From positions 1 to 26,091 of the forward strand of contig JBDREF010000502.1 in NCBI GenBank assembly GCA_043820045.1: a DNA stretch of 26,091 bases. The letters are read 5' to 3'. Numbering within the stretch: the stretch's first letter is position 1; the number at the start of each line of letters is the position of its first letter. Of the stretch, positions 15,449-23,572 are shown piece by piece. A program made the position numbers and the translations under genes. The notes beneath the pieces were generated by a model. It saw only the letters and a list, made by a program, of their open reading frames with translations, was not told the DNA's origin and ran no database searches. Source of the DNA: JBDREF01 sp043820045. GTDB taxonomy: Bacteria > Planctomycetota > Phycisphaerae > Sedimentisphaerales > Anaerobacaceae.

Positions 15449-16446
15449 GTAGAACGCTAAGAATGGGTGTATTGTTTTTCGCGGTAATGCAGCTTTGTGT
15501 GATCTGTCGGGCCGGCGAAAAAGTAATGCGTATCGGCATGATCGGGCTGGACACCTCGCATGTTATCGCCTTCACGAAGATTATCAATGACGCCAAAAAC
15601 AACTACGGCTGCAAGGTTGTGGCGGGCTATCCCGGAGGTTCGCCTGATATGCCCGCCTCGGCGGACCGCGTCGGAAAGTTTACCAGCCAACTGCGTGATG
15701 AACTTGGTGTTGAGATTGTTAAGACGATAGAAGAACTGTGCAGCAAGGTTGACGGCGTAATGCTGGAGAGCGTGGACGGCAGGCCTCACCTCAAACAGGC
15801 CATGCCCGTAATCAAGGCCAAAAAGCCGCTCTTTGTGGATAAACCGGTGGCCGCAAAGCTTGAAGATGTTATTGAGATATTCCGGCTCGCAAAACAGAAC
15901 AACGTACCATGCTGGTCGAGTTCCGCCTACCGGTATGGCGATGCGATTGCCGGGATCCACAGCAATCCGGAGGCTGGCGAGATAAAAGGTTGCGACGTAT
16001 TTGGCTCGACTTCGTGGACCGAGCATCATCCTGACCTGTACCTGTACGGCATACATCCGGTCACGGCGCTTTTCGCAGTGATGGGAACAGGGTGCCGGAG
16101 CGTCTCACGATTTCGTACCGACAGTAGCGACCTGGTCGTTGGGGTATGGCAGGACGGACGAATCGGCACATTCCGGGACCTCCGCGGCGGCAAGAGCGAG
16201 GCGGACGTTATTGTCTATGGCACCAAAGGCATGGTCAAAGTCGAGTCTGCGGGCTATAAGCCCCTCGTAGATGAAATCGTCAAATTCTTCAAGACGGGCA
16301 AAGTGCCTGTCTCCGCGGAAGAAACGATTGAGATTTACGCCTTCATGAGTGCCGCCGACGAGTCGAAAGCTCTCGAGGGAGCCCCAGTTTCGATAAGAGC
16401 CCTCATCGACAAAGCCGCAAAGGGCGGCAAAGTCACTGTTCCCTGA
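15445..16446 (+). CDS. Gfo/Idh/MocA-family oxidoreductase with a Sec-type signal
   Basis: 333 residues. This is an NAD(P)-dependent sugar/polyol dehydrogenase-like protein. A hydrophobic N-terminus (MGVLFFAVMQLCVICRAG) looks like a signal peptide and precedes a Rossmann start (MRIGMIGLDTSHVIAF). The glycine pattern is unusual, and Asp-Thr-Ser-His replaces the normal GxGxxG continuation. The usual EKP motif is DKP (132-134). The C-terminal alpha/beta domain is short. It is coupled to the HzsA-like gene by a 4-nt ATGA overlap, with AAGGAG upstream, so the pair probably works together. Sec export of a cofactor-binding Rossmann protein is odd; it may act in the periplasm with bound cofactor, or the hydrophobic segment may only tether it. 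Substrate unknown. Confidence 0.85.
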   Translation: MSRTLRMGVLFFAVMQLCVICRAGEKVMRIGMIGLDTSHVIAFTKIINDAKNNYGCKVVAGYPGGSPDMPASADRVGKFTSQLRDELGVEIVKTIEELCSKVDGVMLESVDGRPHLKQAMPVIKAKKPLFVDKPVAAKLEDVIEIFRLAKQNNVPCWSSSAYRYGDAIAGIHSNPEAGEIKGCDVFGSTSWTEHHPDLYLYGIHPVTALFAVMGTGCRSVSRFRTDSSDLVVGVWQDGRIGTFRDLRGGKSEADVIVYGTKGMVKVESAGYKPLVDEIVKFFKTGKVPVSAEETIEIYAFMSAADESKALEGAPVSIRALIDKAAKGGKVTVP

Positions 16447-16489
16447 GAAGTTGCGGGCTCGGAAGAATTCAGAATGATGGTGGGGCCGC

Positions 16490-17410
16490 CTATACAGCCG
16501 CGAACTGCTTGAGATATTCGCGGCTCTGGATCAATGATCTTCTCCGCATCTCCAGAGAACCTTCGTACGAGCGGTCCTCGACTTCCACACAGGCGGCGTC
16601 GTTATATCTTATGTCGGTCAGGGCCGAGAAGAATTTACCCCAATCCACGTCTCCAAGGCCGGGCAGCTTAGGCTCGTGGAACGATAACGGCGTCGCAAGA
16701 ATTCCCACGTCGTCGAGCTTTTCTCGCAACAGCTTGGCGTCTTTTATGTGCACGTGAAAAATCCGGTCTTTGAATTCGTAAATCGGCTTGATGTAATCCA
16801 TAAACTGCCAGACGAGGTGAGACGGGTCGTAGTTCAGGCCGAAATTGGGCGAAGGGATCTCCGCGAACATTCTTCGCCAGATCGCCGGCGACGATGCCAG
16901 GTTCTTGCCGCCGGGCCATTCGTCGTTCGTGAAGAACATCGGGCAGTTCTCTATGCCGATTTTCACGCCCCGCTTCTCGGCATGTTTTATGATGGCCGGC
17001 CAGACCTTCTTGAATCGCTTGAAATTGTCTTCTATGCCGCTCTGGTGGTCTCTGCCGATGAATGTGTTGACGTTTTCCAGGCCCAAATGACTCGCTGCGT
17101 CGATGACTTTCCTGATATGCGCGACGCTTGTGGCGGCGCTATCCTTGTCGGCATCGAGCGGATTGGGATAGTAACCCAGGGCGGAAATGCCGACGTCTTC
17201 CTGTTCGAGAATATCGCGAATTTCTTTTATCCGCTTTTTCGACAGCTTCGCCACGTCGATGTGCGTTATTCCGGCGTAGCGTCTCTCGGCCTTTCCCACC
17301 GGCCAGCACATAATCTCTACACAGGAATACCCCGTCCGGGCCGCAAATGATATCACGTCCTCGAACGTCTCATCCGCCAATATCGCACTTGCAAAACCGA
17401 GCTTAATCAT
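16490..17410 (-). CDS. Sugar phosphate isomerase/epimerase-like TIM barrel
   Basis: 306 residues of the xylose-isomerase-like TIM-barrel superfamily (AP endonuclease 2 fold), which isomerises, epimerises or beta-eliminates sugars with a divalent metal. Metal and acid-base residues are visible: Glu154 (GIENCPM), Asp195 and His198 (NYDPSHL), His219/His221 (HVHIKD) and Glu276 (CVEVED). The start at 17410 is chosen because AGGAG (17423..17419) lies 8 nt upstream; an ATG at 17416 would be only 2 nt away. It follows the Gfo gene by 18 nt and is the last gene of the minus-strand run, so it is probably co-transcribed. Related proteins pair with Gfo/Idh/MocA dehydrogenases in 3-keto-sugar pathways and in C-glycoside cleavage (family knowledge). 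The exact reaction here is not known. Confidence 0.85.
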   Translation of the reverse strand: MIKLGFASAILADETFEDVISFAARTGYSCVEIMCWPVGKAERRYAGITHIDVAKLSKKRIKEIRDILEQEDVGISALGYYPNPLDADKDSAATSVAHIRKVIDAASHLGLENVNTFIGRDHQSGIEDNFKRFKKVWPAIIKHAEKRGVKIGIENCPMFFTNDEWPGGKNLASSPAIWRRMFAEIPSPNFGLNYDPSHLVWQFMDYIKPIYEFKDRIFHVHIKDAKLLREKLDDVGILATPLSFHEPKLPGLGDVDWGKFFSALTDIRYNDAACVEVEDRSYEGSLEMRRRSLIQSREYLKQFAAV

Positions 17411-17428
17411 CTTCATAACTCCTGATTG

Positions 17429-18598
17429 TCAAACGGCGCCAGCCGTCCCTTGCGGGACTTTGACCCAAGCCTGTTTCCTATTGCTCTCCATGATTTTCTC
17501 ACACAGGACCAGTTCACGCAACCCATCCCGGAAGGTCGGATAGGAGGCTGGCCCCGGTTGTTTGCCGGATATCGAGCCGTACACTTCCCTGAGAAGTTGC
17601 TTGAAAGTATCGGGGAATCCTTCGTTGTGGCCGCCGGGGTAATCGATAATGTTTCTGCATTCGGGATATACCAGCGACGGGTCTCTGAGCATTATCTCAT
17701 TATTGCCGTCTCGCTTGCCGATCCAGAGTTGATTTGGCGTTTCGGATTCCCATGCGGCGGCTTGCTTCGAGCCGTCAATCTCGAAGTAAAGTCTGTTCTT
17801 CCTTCCCGCCGCGACCTGGTTGACGGTCATCACGCCCCGGGCGTCGTTTTCGAATCGCAGCAGGACCGTTGCATAGTCCTCCGTGTTTATGGGTACGTCC
17901 TTGTAGTCTTCGGGTTTCAATACCTTGCCTGCGTATGTCTCGACCGGTTTGAGCGGCTTCTTGCGTATCTTATGGAACGTTGCAAAATCGGCGCAGACTC
18001 CTGCAATCTTAAGGCCCGTCACGGATTCGATGAGATCCATCCAGTGAGAACCGATATCGGCGACGGCTCTCGACCGCCCGGATTTGTCCGGCTCCAGCCG
18101 CCAGTTGTAGTCCGTCGGATGGAAGAGCCAGTCCTGCAAGTACGAGCCCTGCACGGCGAAGATTTCACCAAGGTCGCCCTTGTCGATCATCAGCCGAAGT
18201 TGTCTGGCTAACGGATAGTAACGGATATTAAAATTGACGGCGTTCACGAGCCCTTCTTTTTCCGCCAGCTCGACGAGTTCTTCGGCCTCGGCAACGCTCA
18301 CCGCAAGGGGCTTCTCACAGATGACGTGCTTTCCGGCCCCCAGTGCGGCCTTGGCCATTTCGTAATGCAGGTGGTTCGGCGAGCAGATATGCACTGACTC
18401 GATGCTCTTGTCTTTCAGAAGCTCTCTGTAGTCGCCGTAATGCCGGTCAATGCCGAGCGCCTCTGCTTTGGACTTGGCGGCATCTTCCGAGTATTCCGCC
18501 AGGGCGGCGACGTCGATATTGCCCAGACGCCGCAGCGCCTCGATGTGAGCCGGGCCGATGAAACCGGTGCCTATGACGCCAACTTTGATTTTCTGCAT
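17429..18598 (-). CDS. Gfo/Idh/MocA-family oxidoreductase (cytoplasmic)
   Basis: 389 residues. Rossmann NAD(P) fold at the N-terminus ([20 protein letters not shown]), EKP motif at 95-97 carrying the catalytic-region lysine, and the conserved DIGSHWMDL of the substrate domain. No signal peptide. The start at 18598 (MQKIKVGV) is chosen because it begins immediately before the Rossmann strand. A longer start at 18634 would add 12 basic residues and overlap deoC. The gene begins 5 nt after the deoC stop, so the two are very likely co-translated. It probably oxidises a sugar, cyclitol or glycoside hydroxyl; specificity cannot be read from sequence. Confidence 0.88.
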   Translation of the reverse strand: MQKIKVGVIGTGFIGPAHIEALRRLGNIDVAALAEYSEDAAKSKAEALGIDRHYGDYRELLKDKSIESVHICSPNHLHYEMAKAALGAGKHVICEKPLAVSVAEAEELVELAEKEGLVNAVNFNIRYYPLARQLRLMIDKGDLGEIFAVQGSYLQDWLFHPTDYNWRLEPDKSGRSRAVADIGSHWMDLIESVTGLKIAGVCADFATFHKIRKKPLKPVETYAGKVLKPEDYKDVPINTEDYATVLLRFENDARGVMTVNQVAAGRKNRLYFEIDGSKQAAAWESETPNQLWIGKRDGNNEIMLRDPSLVYPECRNIIDYPGGHNEGFPDTFKQLLREVYGSISGKQPGPASYPTFRDGLRELVLCEKIMESNRKQAWVKVPQGTAGAV

Positions 18599-18603
18599 GC
18601 TTC

Positions 18604-19293
18604 TTATTCCCTGCTTCCGCTTTCTTTGTAACACTGCTCCATGATCTCCTCCGTCCGCGTGGCCCCGAATCGCGTGCAGCCAACCTGGCGGACCTTCAGC
18701 GCCATCGCAAGGTCGCGCACTCCGCCGGCCGCTTTGACCTGGACTTTATCTGAGACATTTTCGCGCATCAGTTGGAGGTCTTCCAGTGTCGCCCCGCCGG
18801 CTGCGAATCCGGTGGAGGTCTTGACGAAATCTGCTCCGGCGTCTTCTGCGAGCCGGCAGGCTGCTTTTTTCTGCTCGTCGCTAAGGTAGTAATTCTCGAA
18901 AATCACCTTTACAAGCACATTGTCGCGGTGGGCTACTTTGACAACCGCCCGGATGTCCCTGCCGACATAGTCATAGTCTCCGCTGAGGAGCCTGCCGATA
19001 TTGATTACCATATCCAGCTCGACCGCGCCGTCTTTGATGGCCTGCTCGGCTTCGAAGACCTTCGTCTCGGTCCTGTTATAGCCGTTCGGGAAGCTGATGA
19101 CGGTGGTCGTCTTCACATCCGAATCCTGCAAAAGCTTCTTTACCAGCGTCACTTCGGAAGGACGGCAGCAGACGGTCGCAACCTTATACTTCTTCGCAAT
19201 CTCGCAACCCTTGCGAACATCTTCCTCGGTCAACTCAGGTCGAAGCAGTGAGTGGTCGATCATCTGTGCTATATCGTGGCAGGTATAATCCAT
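18604..19293 (-). CDS. deoC: Deoxyribose-phosphate aldolase
   Basis: 229 residues, class I aldolase that cleaves 2-deoxyribose-5-phosphate to glyceraldehyde-3-phosphate and acetaldehyde. All key residues are present: Lys158 (FVKTSTGF) forms the Schiff base, and Asp94 (ELDMVINIG) and Lys187 (VKAAGG) assist. It starts [15 protein letters not shown], as in many bacterial DeoC. A strong AGGAGGT site precedes the ATG. It is followed 5 nt downstream by the Gfo gene and is not accompanied by deoA, deoB or deoD, so it may serve a catabolic pathway for a deoxysugar or related substrate rather than nucleoside salvage (inference). Confidence 0.93.
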   Translation of the reverse strand: MDYTCHDIAQMIDHSLLRPELTEEDVRKGCEIAKKYKVATVCCRPSEVTLVKKLLQDSDVKTTTVISFPNGYNRTETKVFEAEQAIKDGAVELDMVINIGRLLSGDYDYVGRDIRAVVKVAHRDNVLVKVIFENYYLSDEQKKAACRLAEDAGADFVKTSTGFAAGGATLEDLQLMRENVSDKVQVKAAGGVRDLAMALKVRQVGCTRFGATRTEEIMEQCYKESGSRE

Positions 19294-19333
19294 TCGTACC
19301 TCCTGAAAAAATCTGGCATTAACGCTTCGTCAG

Positions 19334-19362
19334 AGCATATATCATGTATAATCGGTGGGCAA
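19334..19362 (-). promoter_or_regulatory. Candidate promoter for deoC-Gfo-epimerase
   Basis: Reading the minus strand, TTGCCC (19362..19357) and TATGCT (19339..19334) are separated by 17 nt, about 40 nt upstream of the deoC start. Both boxes are imperfect, and the region also contains other AT-rich hexamers. If real, deoC and the two genes after it form their own transcription unit. Confidence 0.33.
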
Positions 19363-19416
19363 GGAAAAAGCCGCGAAACGGAAATTCCGGAGTCGTAGTC
19401 GTCACCAGTATGATAC

Positions 19417-19434
19417 CCCGGCGCGCCGGGATTG
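19417..19434. repeat. Copy 2 of a short GC palindrome repeat
   Basis: CCCGGCGCGCCGGGATTG, 17 of 18 bases identical to the copy at 11942-11959. It lies in the 143-bp gap just after the stop of the MalY-like gene, where a hairpin could act as a transcription end. No T-tract follows on the minus strand. Confidence 0.55.
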
Positions 19435-19436
19435 CA

Positions 19437-20600
19437 CTATTCTGCTTGCGGTTGGCCGACAAGATTCGTCACTGCATGTTTCATTCTGTCGAGGGCTTCG
19501 GATAAGGTCTCTCGCGGGCAGCCAAAGTTGAGTCTGACGTAACCTTCCCCTTGAAAATCTCTGCCGTTGGATAAGCCTATGGCCGCTTGCAGGAAGAAGC
19601 CCGCCGGGTTGCGTATTTGAAGCTCTCTGCAATCGATCCATGCCAGATATGTCGCCTCTACGTTATCCATCGACAAACGCTGGATTTCGTCGTTTACGAA
19701 TCTGCGAACAAAGTCCCTGTTGCCGCGCAGATATTCGATCAGTTCCTTTCTCCAGTCTTCACCGTCTCGGTAGACGGCAAGACATGCGGCAAATCCCAGG
19801 GCATTGACGCCGGGGACGATTCCTTTACGGCTTTTGGTGAATCGTCTTCGCAATCCTTCATTTTCAATAACGGCGAAAGCACAATTGAGGCCCGGCAGAT
19901 TAAACGTCTTGCTCGGGCTCATCAGGGTTATTGTTATATCCGATATCTCGCTGCCTAAAGTTGCTATTGGAACGTGCTCGCCGCCGTCGAGTATCAAATC
20001 GCAATGTATCTCATCGGAACAGATGACGAGGTTGTGCCTGAGACAGGTTTCGGCGACATCCTTGAGTTCCCGGCGACTGTACCTGCGACCGACCGGATTG
20101 TGCGGATTGCATAGGAGCAGTACTTTCGACCTGGCGGATATTTCGCTTTGCAGTCTTTCAATGTCGAAAGTGAACAAGCCTCCTTCTCTGCGCAGCGGTA
20201 TGGCCTTCAATGTCTTGCCGGCTAAAACGGGGCCGGATAAGAACGGCGGGTATATCGGAGTGAAAGTTAAAATCTCATCTTTATCATCTGCGAATGCCCG
20301 GCAAACTACATTCAAGGCAGGAACCAGACCCGGTAGCCACACAATCCAGTATGGTTTTATCTTCCATTGGTATTTCGCCTCCAGTCTCTCAACGACCACT
20401 TTGATCAGTTCGTCGGGCGGCGAGGCATAGCCGAATATTCCATGCTCCACGCGCTCGTGCAGCGCATCCAATACGGCCGGCGGAGCCTGGAAATCCATGT
20501 CGGCAACCCACATGGGAATTATGTCTTTACCCTTGTATTTGTCCCACTTCAGACTGCCTGTGTTGCGCCTGTCGAAGATTCTGTCGAAACCGAATTTCAT
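19437..20600 (-). CDS. MalY/PatB-type PLP-dependent aminotransferase or C-S lyase
   Basis: 387 residues, fold-type I PLP enzyme of the MalY/PatB group (cystathionine beta-lyase-like, or aminotransferase). Visible features: N-terminal FDRIFDRRNTGSLKWD and MWVADMDFQAPP typical of the group; NPHNP (165-169); SDEIHCDL with Asp196 contacting PLP nitrogen; and SPSKTFNLPGL with Lys231 forming the internal aldimine. The start at 20600 is chosen because family similarity begins exactly there. The frame is open for another 54 codons, but those are low-complexity and overlap the lipoprotein gene upstream. The ribosome binding site is weak. It lies in the minus-strand run between the Gfo/lipoprotein genes and deoC. 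MalY proteins may also regulate transcription by protein contact (family knowledge). Confidence 0.9.
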   Translation of the reverse strand: MKFGFDRIFDRRNTGSLKWDKYKGKDIIPMWVADMDFQAPPAVLDALHERVEHGIFGYASPPDELIKVVVERLEAKYQWKIKPYWIVWLPGLVPALNVVCRAFADDKDEILTFTPIYPPFLSGPVLAGKTLKAIPLRREGGLFTFDIERLQSEISARSKVLLLCNPHNPVGRRYSRRELKDVAETCLRHNLVICSDEIHCDLILDGGEHVPIATLGSEISDITITLMSPSKTFNLPGLNCAFAVIENEGLRRRFTKSRKGIVPGVNALGFAACLAVYRDGEDWRKELIEYLRGNRDFVRRFVNDEIQRLSMDNVEATYLAWIDCRELQIRNPAGFFLQAAIGLSNGRDFQGEGYVRLNFGCPRETLSEALDRMKHAVTNLVGQPQAE

Positions 20601-20673
20601 TTCCGGACGCTGTGTACCTCTGTGCCTCGAAGAACGCAGACGGCTGCTCCTGCGGCCCGCAAATCGTGTCGGT

Positions 20674-20690
20674 GTGCACAACATGTGCAC
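20674..20690. promoter_or_regulatory. Perfect dyad, operator candidate upstream of malY-like gene
   Basis: GTGCACA (20674-20680) and TGTGCAC (20684-20690) are perfect 7-bp inverted arms around ACA. The site lies 74 nt upstream of the MalY-like start, just after the lipoprotein stop. Symmetry and length fit a dimeric DNA-binding protein, but no regulator gene is in the window. Confidence 0.35.
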
Positions 20691-20706
20691 GGCTCTGGGT
20701 GGCCCC

Positions 20707-20784
20707 TCACCCACCTTTCTTGCAGCCGGACACCGCCGTTGCAAGGCAGGCCCCGAACACAACTAATAGTATCCACCTTTTCAT
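20707..20784 (-). CDS. Small 25-residue lipoprotein
   Basis: The minus-strand ATG at 20784 opens MKRWILLVVFGACLATAVSG followed by CKKGG and a stop. It is a complete lipoprotein signal peptide with a lipobox (Val-Ser-Gly-Cys) at Cys21; the mature protein would be only CKKGG. It begins 47 nt after the stop of the upstream Gfo gene, with a GGTGAGAAG region as weak ribosome binding site. Either it is an entericidin-sized lipoprotein of the same operon, or the surviving 5' end of a longer lipoprotein that was truncated. It is too short for routine gene finders. Confidence 0.5.
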   Translation of the reverse strand: MKRWILLVVFGACLATAVSGCKKGG

Positions 20785-20831
20785 ATCTTCTCACCGTTTC
20801 TGGGTTAATCTTTTTTTGCAGTGTCTATGTA

Positions 20832-21929
20832 TTATCGTCCATTCAACCATAAATCAATCGGTCTTTTAACGTCATCTGCCCGGAACGGGAATTTGACCTT
20901 ACAGCCGGTTCCGGCCGACCGGTAGCCGGCGTAAAGCACCTCCTGCACTATACGGCCGTCCTCGCCGGTCGCCTGTGGTTCCTCCTTGCCGCGGACGCAG
21001 CGTGCGAAGTGACGCATCTCCTGCGGAAAGCCGTAGTTCCACAGCTCCTCGAAAACCGGGTAAGTCCATCCCTTGGTTGTCGGAGCTTTCTCGACGGCAT
21101 AGCCGTAGCCGTATTCGCTGTAGGTCGGCAGGGCGTTGCCCATGTGCAGGTTGGCATAGGTGACTCCGCCTTCGCCGTACACCTCGATGCGGTCCTCCAT
21201 TCCGCCTCGACGGGCCCAGCTATCTTCAATCAAACCGACCGCGCCGCCCGCAAATTCGATAATACAGACCGAATCGTCCTCGCCTTTGGTCTTGTCGCCG
21301 TGAACGTGGGTTGACATTTGACAATAGACACTCTCGATCTTCGGCCGGCCCAGGAACCAATAGCAGAAGGCGATGCCGTGACAGCCCATGTCCATAAAAA
21401 CGCCGCCGCCCGACTTCTTGACGTCCCAGAACCACGAAGCGTGCGGGCCGAAATGCTTTTCCATTTGTTTGACCATGTACACTTTTCCGAACGCGCCCTG
21501 GTCGGCCATTTCCTTGGCTTTGACGTATTTAGGCGTGAAGAACAGTTCCTCAGCGTACAACAATAACACTCCTTTTTGCCGGCACGTTTCGATCATCAGG
21601 TCCGCTTCCTCCAGCGTCATACAGAGCGGCTTTTCGCAGACTACGTGTTTGCCCGCATTGGCGATATCGACGGTCATTTGTGCGTGCAGATAATTCGGTG
21701 CCGCAATTGTCACCATCTCGATGTCTTTCTCGGCGAGCATCTGTTTGTAGTCGGTGAAGACGCGGCTGATGCCGTACTTGTCCGCCAGCTTTTGGGCGTT
21801 GCCCGGCGTTGGTGAGGCTATGGCGGCGACTTGGGCCTCATCTGGAATCATCCGAAACGAGTCGGCTTGAATATCCGCTTCGAATTTTGACCCAATAATT
21901 CCAACTTTGACTCTCCCCTTGCTCGTCAT
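20832..21929 (-). CDS. Gfo/Idh/MocA-family oxidoreductase (cytoplasmic)
   Basis: 365 residues. NAD(P)-binding Rossmann start VKVGIIGSKFEADI, EKP motif at 99-101, and DMGCHGIAF in the substrate domain. The glycine pattern GIIGSKFEAD departs from the usual GxGxxG. No signal peptide. AAGGAGGT precedes the ATG. It follows the Tat-exported Gfo gene by 53 nt and is probably in the same transcript. The partner reaction is unknown; sequence differs clearly from the other three Gfo proteins here, so it is not a recent tandem duplicate. Confidence 0.88.
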   Translation of the reverse strand: MTSKGRVKVGIIGSKFEADIQADSFRMIPDEAQVAAIASPTPGNAQKLADKYGISRVFTDYKQMLAEKDIEMVTIAAPNYLHAQMTVDIANAGKHVVCEKPLCMTLEEADLMIETCRQKGVLLLYAEELFFTPKYVKAKEMADQGAFGKVYMVKQMEKHFGPHASWFWDVKKSGGGVFMDMGCHGIAFCYWFLGRPKIESVYCQMSTHVHGDKTKGEDDSVCIIEFAGGAVGLIEDSWARRGGMEDRIEVYGEGGVTYANLHMGNALPTYSEYGYGYAVEKAPTTKGWTYPVFEELWNYGFPQEMRHFARCVRGKEEPQATGEDGRIVQEVLYAGYRSAGTGCKVKFPFRADDVKRPIDLWLNGR

Positions 21930-21982
21930 AGTAGATATACCTCCTTATCGTTTTGTTCTTGATGCCCGGACGAAACGAGGCT

Positions 21983-23356
21983 TTATAACGTCCATCCCGG
22001 ACGATATTCATAGTGCAGGTACTTATTCGCCTCGGGCAAGTTTGTGACTCTCATGTTTTCGCTGTCCCAGATCAGTCTCTTTCCGCCCATTCTTACGCAG
22101 ACCGTTCCAAGCAGAACCGCCTCAGTCAGAGGACCGGCGAAATCAAAATTGGATCGGGTCGAACTGCCGGTCTTGCAGGCCTGTATCCATTCCTTGTGAT
22201 GACCAATCGAGCGAGGCAGCGTCTTGGGCGGCAGCTTGTACGCCTTCATCTTCGCTTCCGGGATCAGGCGAGGACTGTTGCCGCCCCAGCCTTCGACGTA
22301 CATTTTCCCTTTGTCGCCCACGAAGATGAGCCCGTCTTCGGCGGACAGCTCACGCGTCTCTTCCAGCTCATCCGGGCGGGCCGGCAACATGCCGCCGTCG
22401 TACCAGTGCAGCTTGACCGGCGGCATGTCCCCGCGTGCGCCGAACTCATAGTGAACCACACAGGCCAGGGGCAAAGTCTCTTCATATACAAGGGTCGAGC
22501 TGGCGTACACATTTTTCGGCGCTCCGAGTTTGAGAGCGGAAAAAACCGGGGCCAGATTGTGAATCCCCATGTCCCCTAATCCTCCCGATCCGAAATCCCA
22601 CCAGCCGCGCCACGTGAAGGGCACATAGGCCGGGTTATAAGGCCGGTATGGCGCAGGGCCCAGCCACAGGTCCCAATCCAGGGTTGAGGGGACGGGCGGG
22701 GTATCCTTCGGCCGGTCAATGCCCTGGGCCCAGAAGAGTTGTCCGTTATGCGTCGGCCTGTCAGACCACGCATGCACCTCTCGAACCGGACCGATGGCCC
22801 CGTCCCAGATCCATTCGTTTATCAGGCGGTTGCCTTCGAACGCCATGCCCTGGTTGCCCATCTGAGTGGCGACACCTGCATCGCGAGCGGCTTTGGCTAC
22901 TGCCCGCGCCTCATGCACCGTCCGGGTCAGTGGCTTCTCGCAATAGACATGCTTTCCCATTTTGATTGCCGTCATCGTTGCGACGGCGTGCACGTGGTCT
23001 GGCGTCGCAACCGTTACGGCGTCGATTCCTTTTTCCTTTTCCAGCATGACGCGGAAGTCGCGGTATTTCTTCGCCTTCGGATAACGCTTGAAAGTCTCCT
23101 CCGCGCGAGCGAGGTCCACGTCGCACAGCGCGACAATGTTCTCGCTGCTCACATTTTCGATGTCCCAGCTTCCCTGGCCGCCGACCCCAATGCTTGCGAT
23201 GTTGAGTTTTTCGCTTGGTGCTGTCCGGCCGGGCCCGCCCAGGACGGACCTGGGCACGATGGTAATCGCTGCGGCCGCAACTGCGCTGCCGCCAACAAAG
23301 CTGCGCCGGGAAATCTTCCGCTCGCATCTGCTTCTATTGCTCTTTTCCTTTTCCAT
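21983..23356 (-). CDS. Tat-exported Gfo/Idh/MocA-family oxidoreductase
   Basis: 457 residues. A twin-arginine signal is clear: KISRRSFVGGSAVAAAA (Arg17-Arg18), followed by IVPRSVLGG. The mature protein has a Rossmann fold (NIASIGVGGQGSW), EKP (140-142) and DMGIHNLAPVFSAL in the substrate domain. Tat export lets the protein carry pre-bound NAD(P), as in glucose-fructose oxidoreductase. The start at 23356 is chosen because GAGGG lies about 8-9 nt upstream and the Tat signal begins directly after; the frame is open 14 codons further. This long, tryptophan-rich form (GWWDFGSGGLGDMG) is common in Planctomycetota. It is the first gene of the minus-strand catabolic run and divergent from the protease. 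Confidence 0.92.
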   Translation of the reverse strand: MEKEKSNRSRCERKISRRSFVGGSAVAAAAITIVPRSVLGGPGRTAPSEKLNIASIGVGGQGSWDIENVSSENIVALCDVDLARAEETFKRYPKAKKYRDFRVMLEKEKGIDAVTVATPDHVHAVATMTAIKMGKHVYCEKPLTRTVHEARAVAKAARDAGVATQMGNQGMAFEGNRLINEWIWDGAIGPVREVHAWSDRPTHNGQLFWAQGIDRPKDTPPVPSTLDWDLWLGPAPYRPYNPAYVPFTWRGWWDFGSGGLGDMGIHNLAPVFSALKLGAPKNVYASSTLVYEETLPLACVVHYEFGARGDMPPVKLHWYDGGMLPARPDELEETRELSAEDGLIFVGDKGKMYVEGWGGNSPRLIPEAKMKAYKLPPKTLPRSIGHHKEWIQACKTGSSTRSNFDFAGPLTEAVLLGTVCVRMGGKRLIWDSENMRVTNLPEANKYLHYEYRPGWTL

Positions 23357-23507
23357 AATGCCATCCCTCACAAAAAGTCCGCTGAATCTTTGCCGCATGG
23401 ATTACGGCGCATTACCTTAGAAAGAAAGAGGTATTTCAATCCGAGTGATAATACCCGAACGAGGCGCCAAATTCCAGTATGTTCTACCGCCTTGGGCGAG
23501 TTTCTTG

Positions 23508-23535
23508 TTGACAAAGAACGCAATTGGGCCATAAT
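23508..23535 (+). promoter_or_regulatory. Strong sigma-70-type promoter for leader ORF and protease
   Basis: Perfect TTGACA (23508-23513) and CATAAT (23530-23535) with a 16-nt spacer. Transcription would start near 23542, about 30 nt before the leader ORF. This is the best promoter match in the window. Confidence 0.6.
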
Positions 23536-23572
23536 AGCAATGTGGCTATGTCACTCTACCAAAGGAGGTTGT

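Noticed and set aside
20601..20762. Upstream extension of the MalY-like gene by 54 codons
   Set aside because: The extension is Arg/Pro/Cys-rich, overlaps the small lipoprotein in another frame and lies outside the family alignment.
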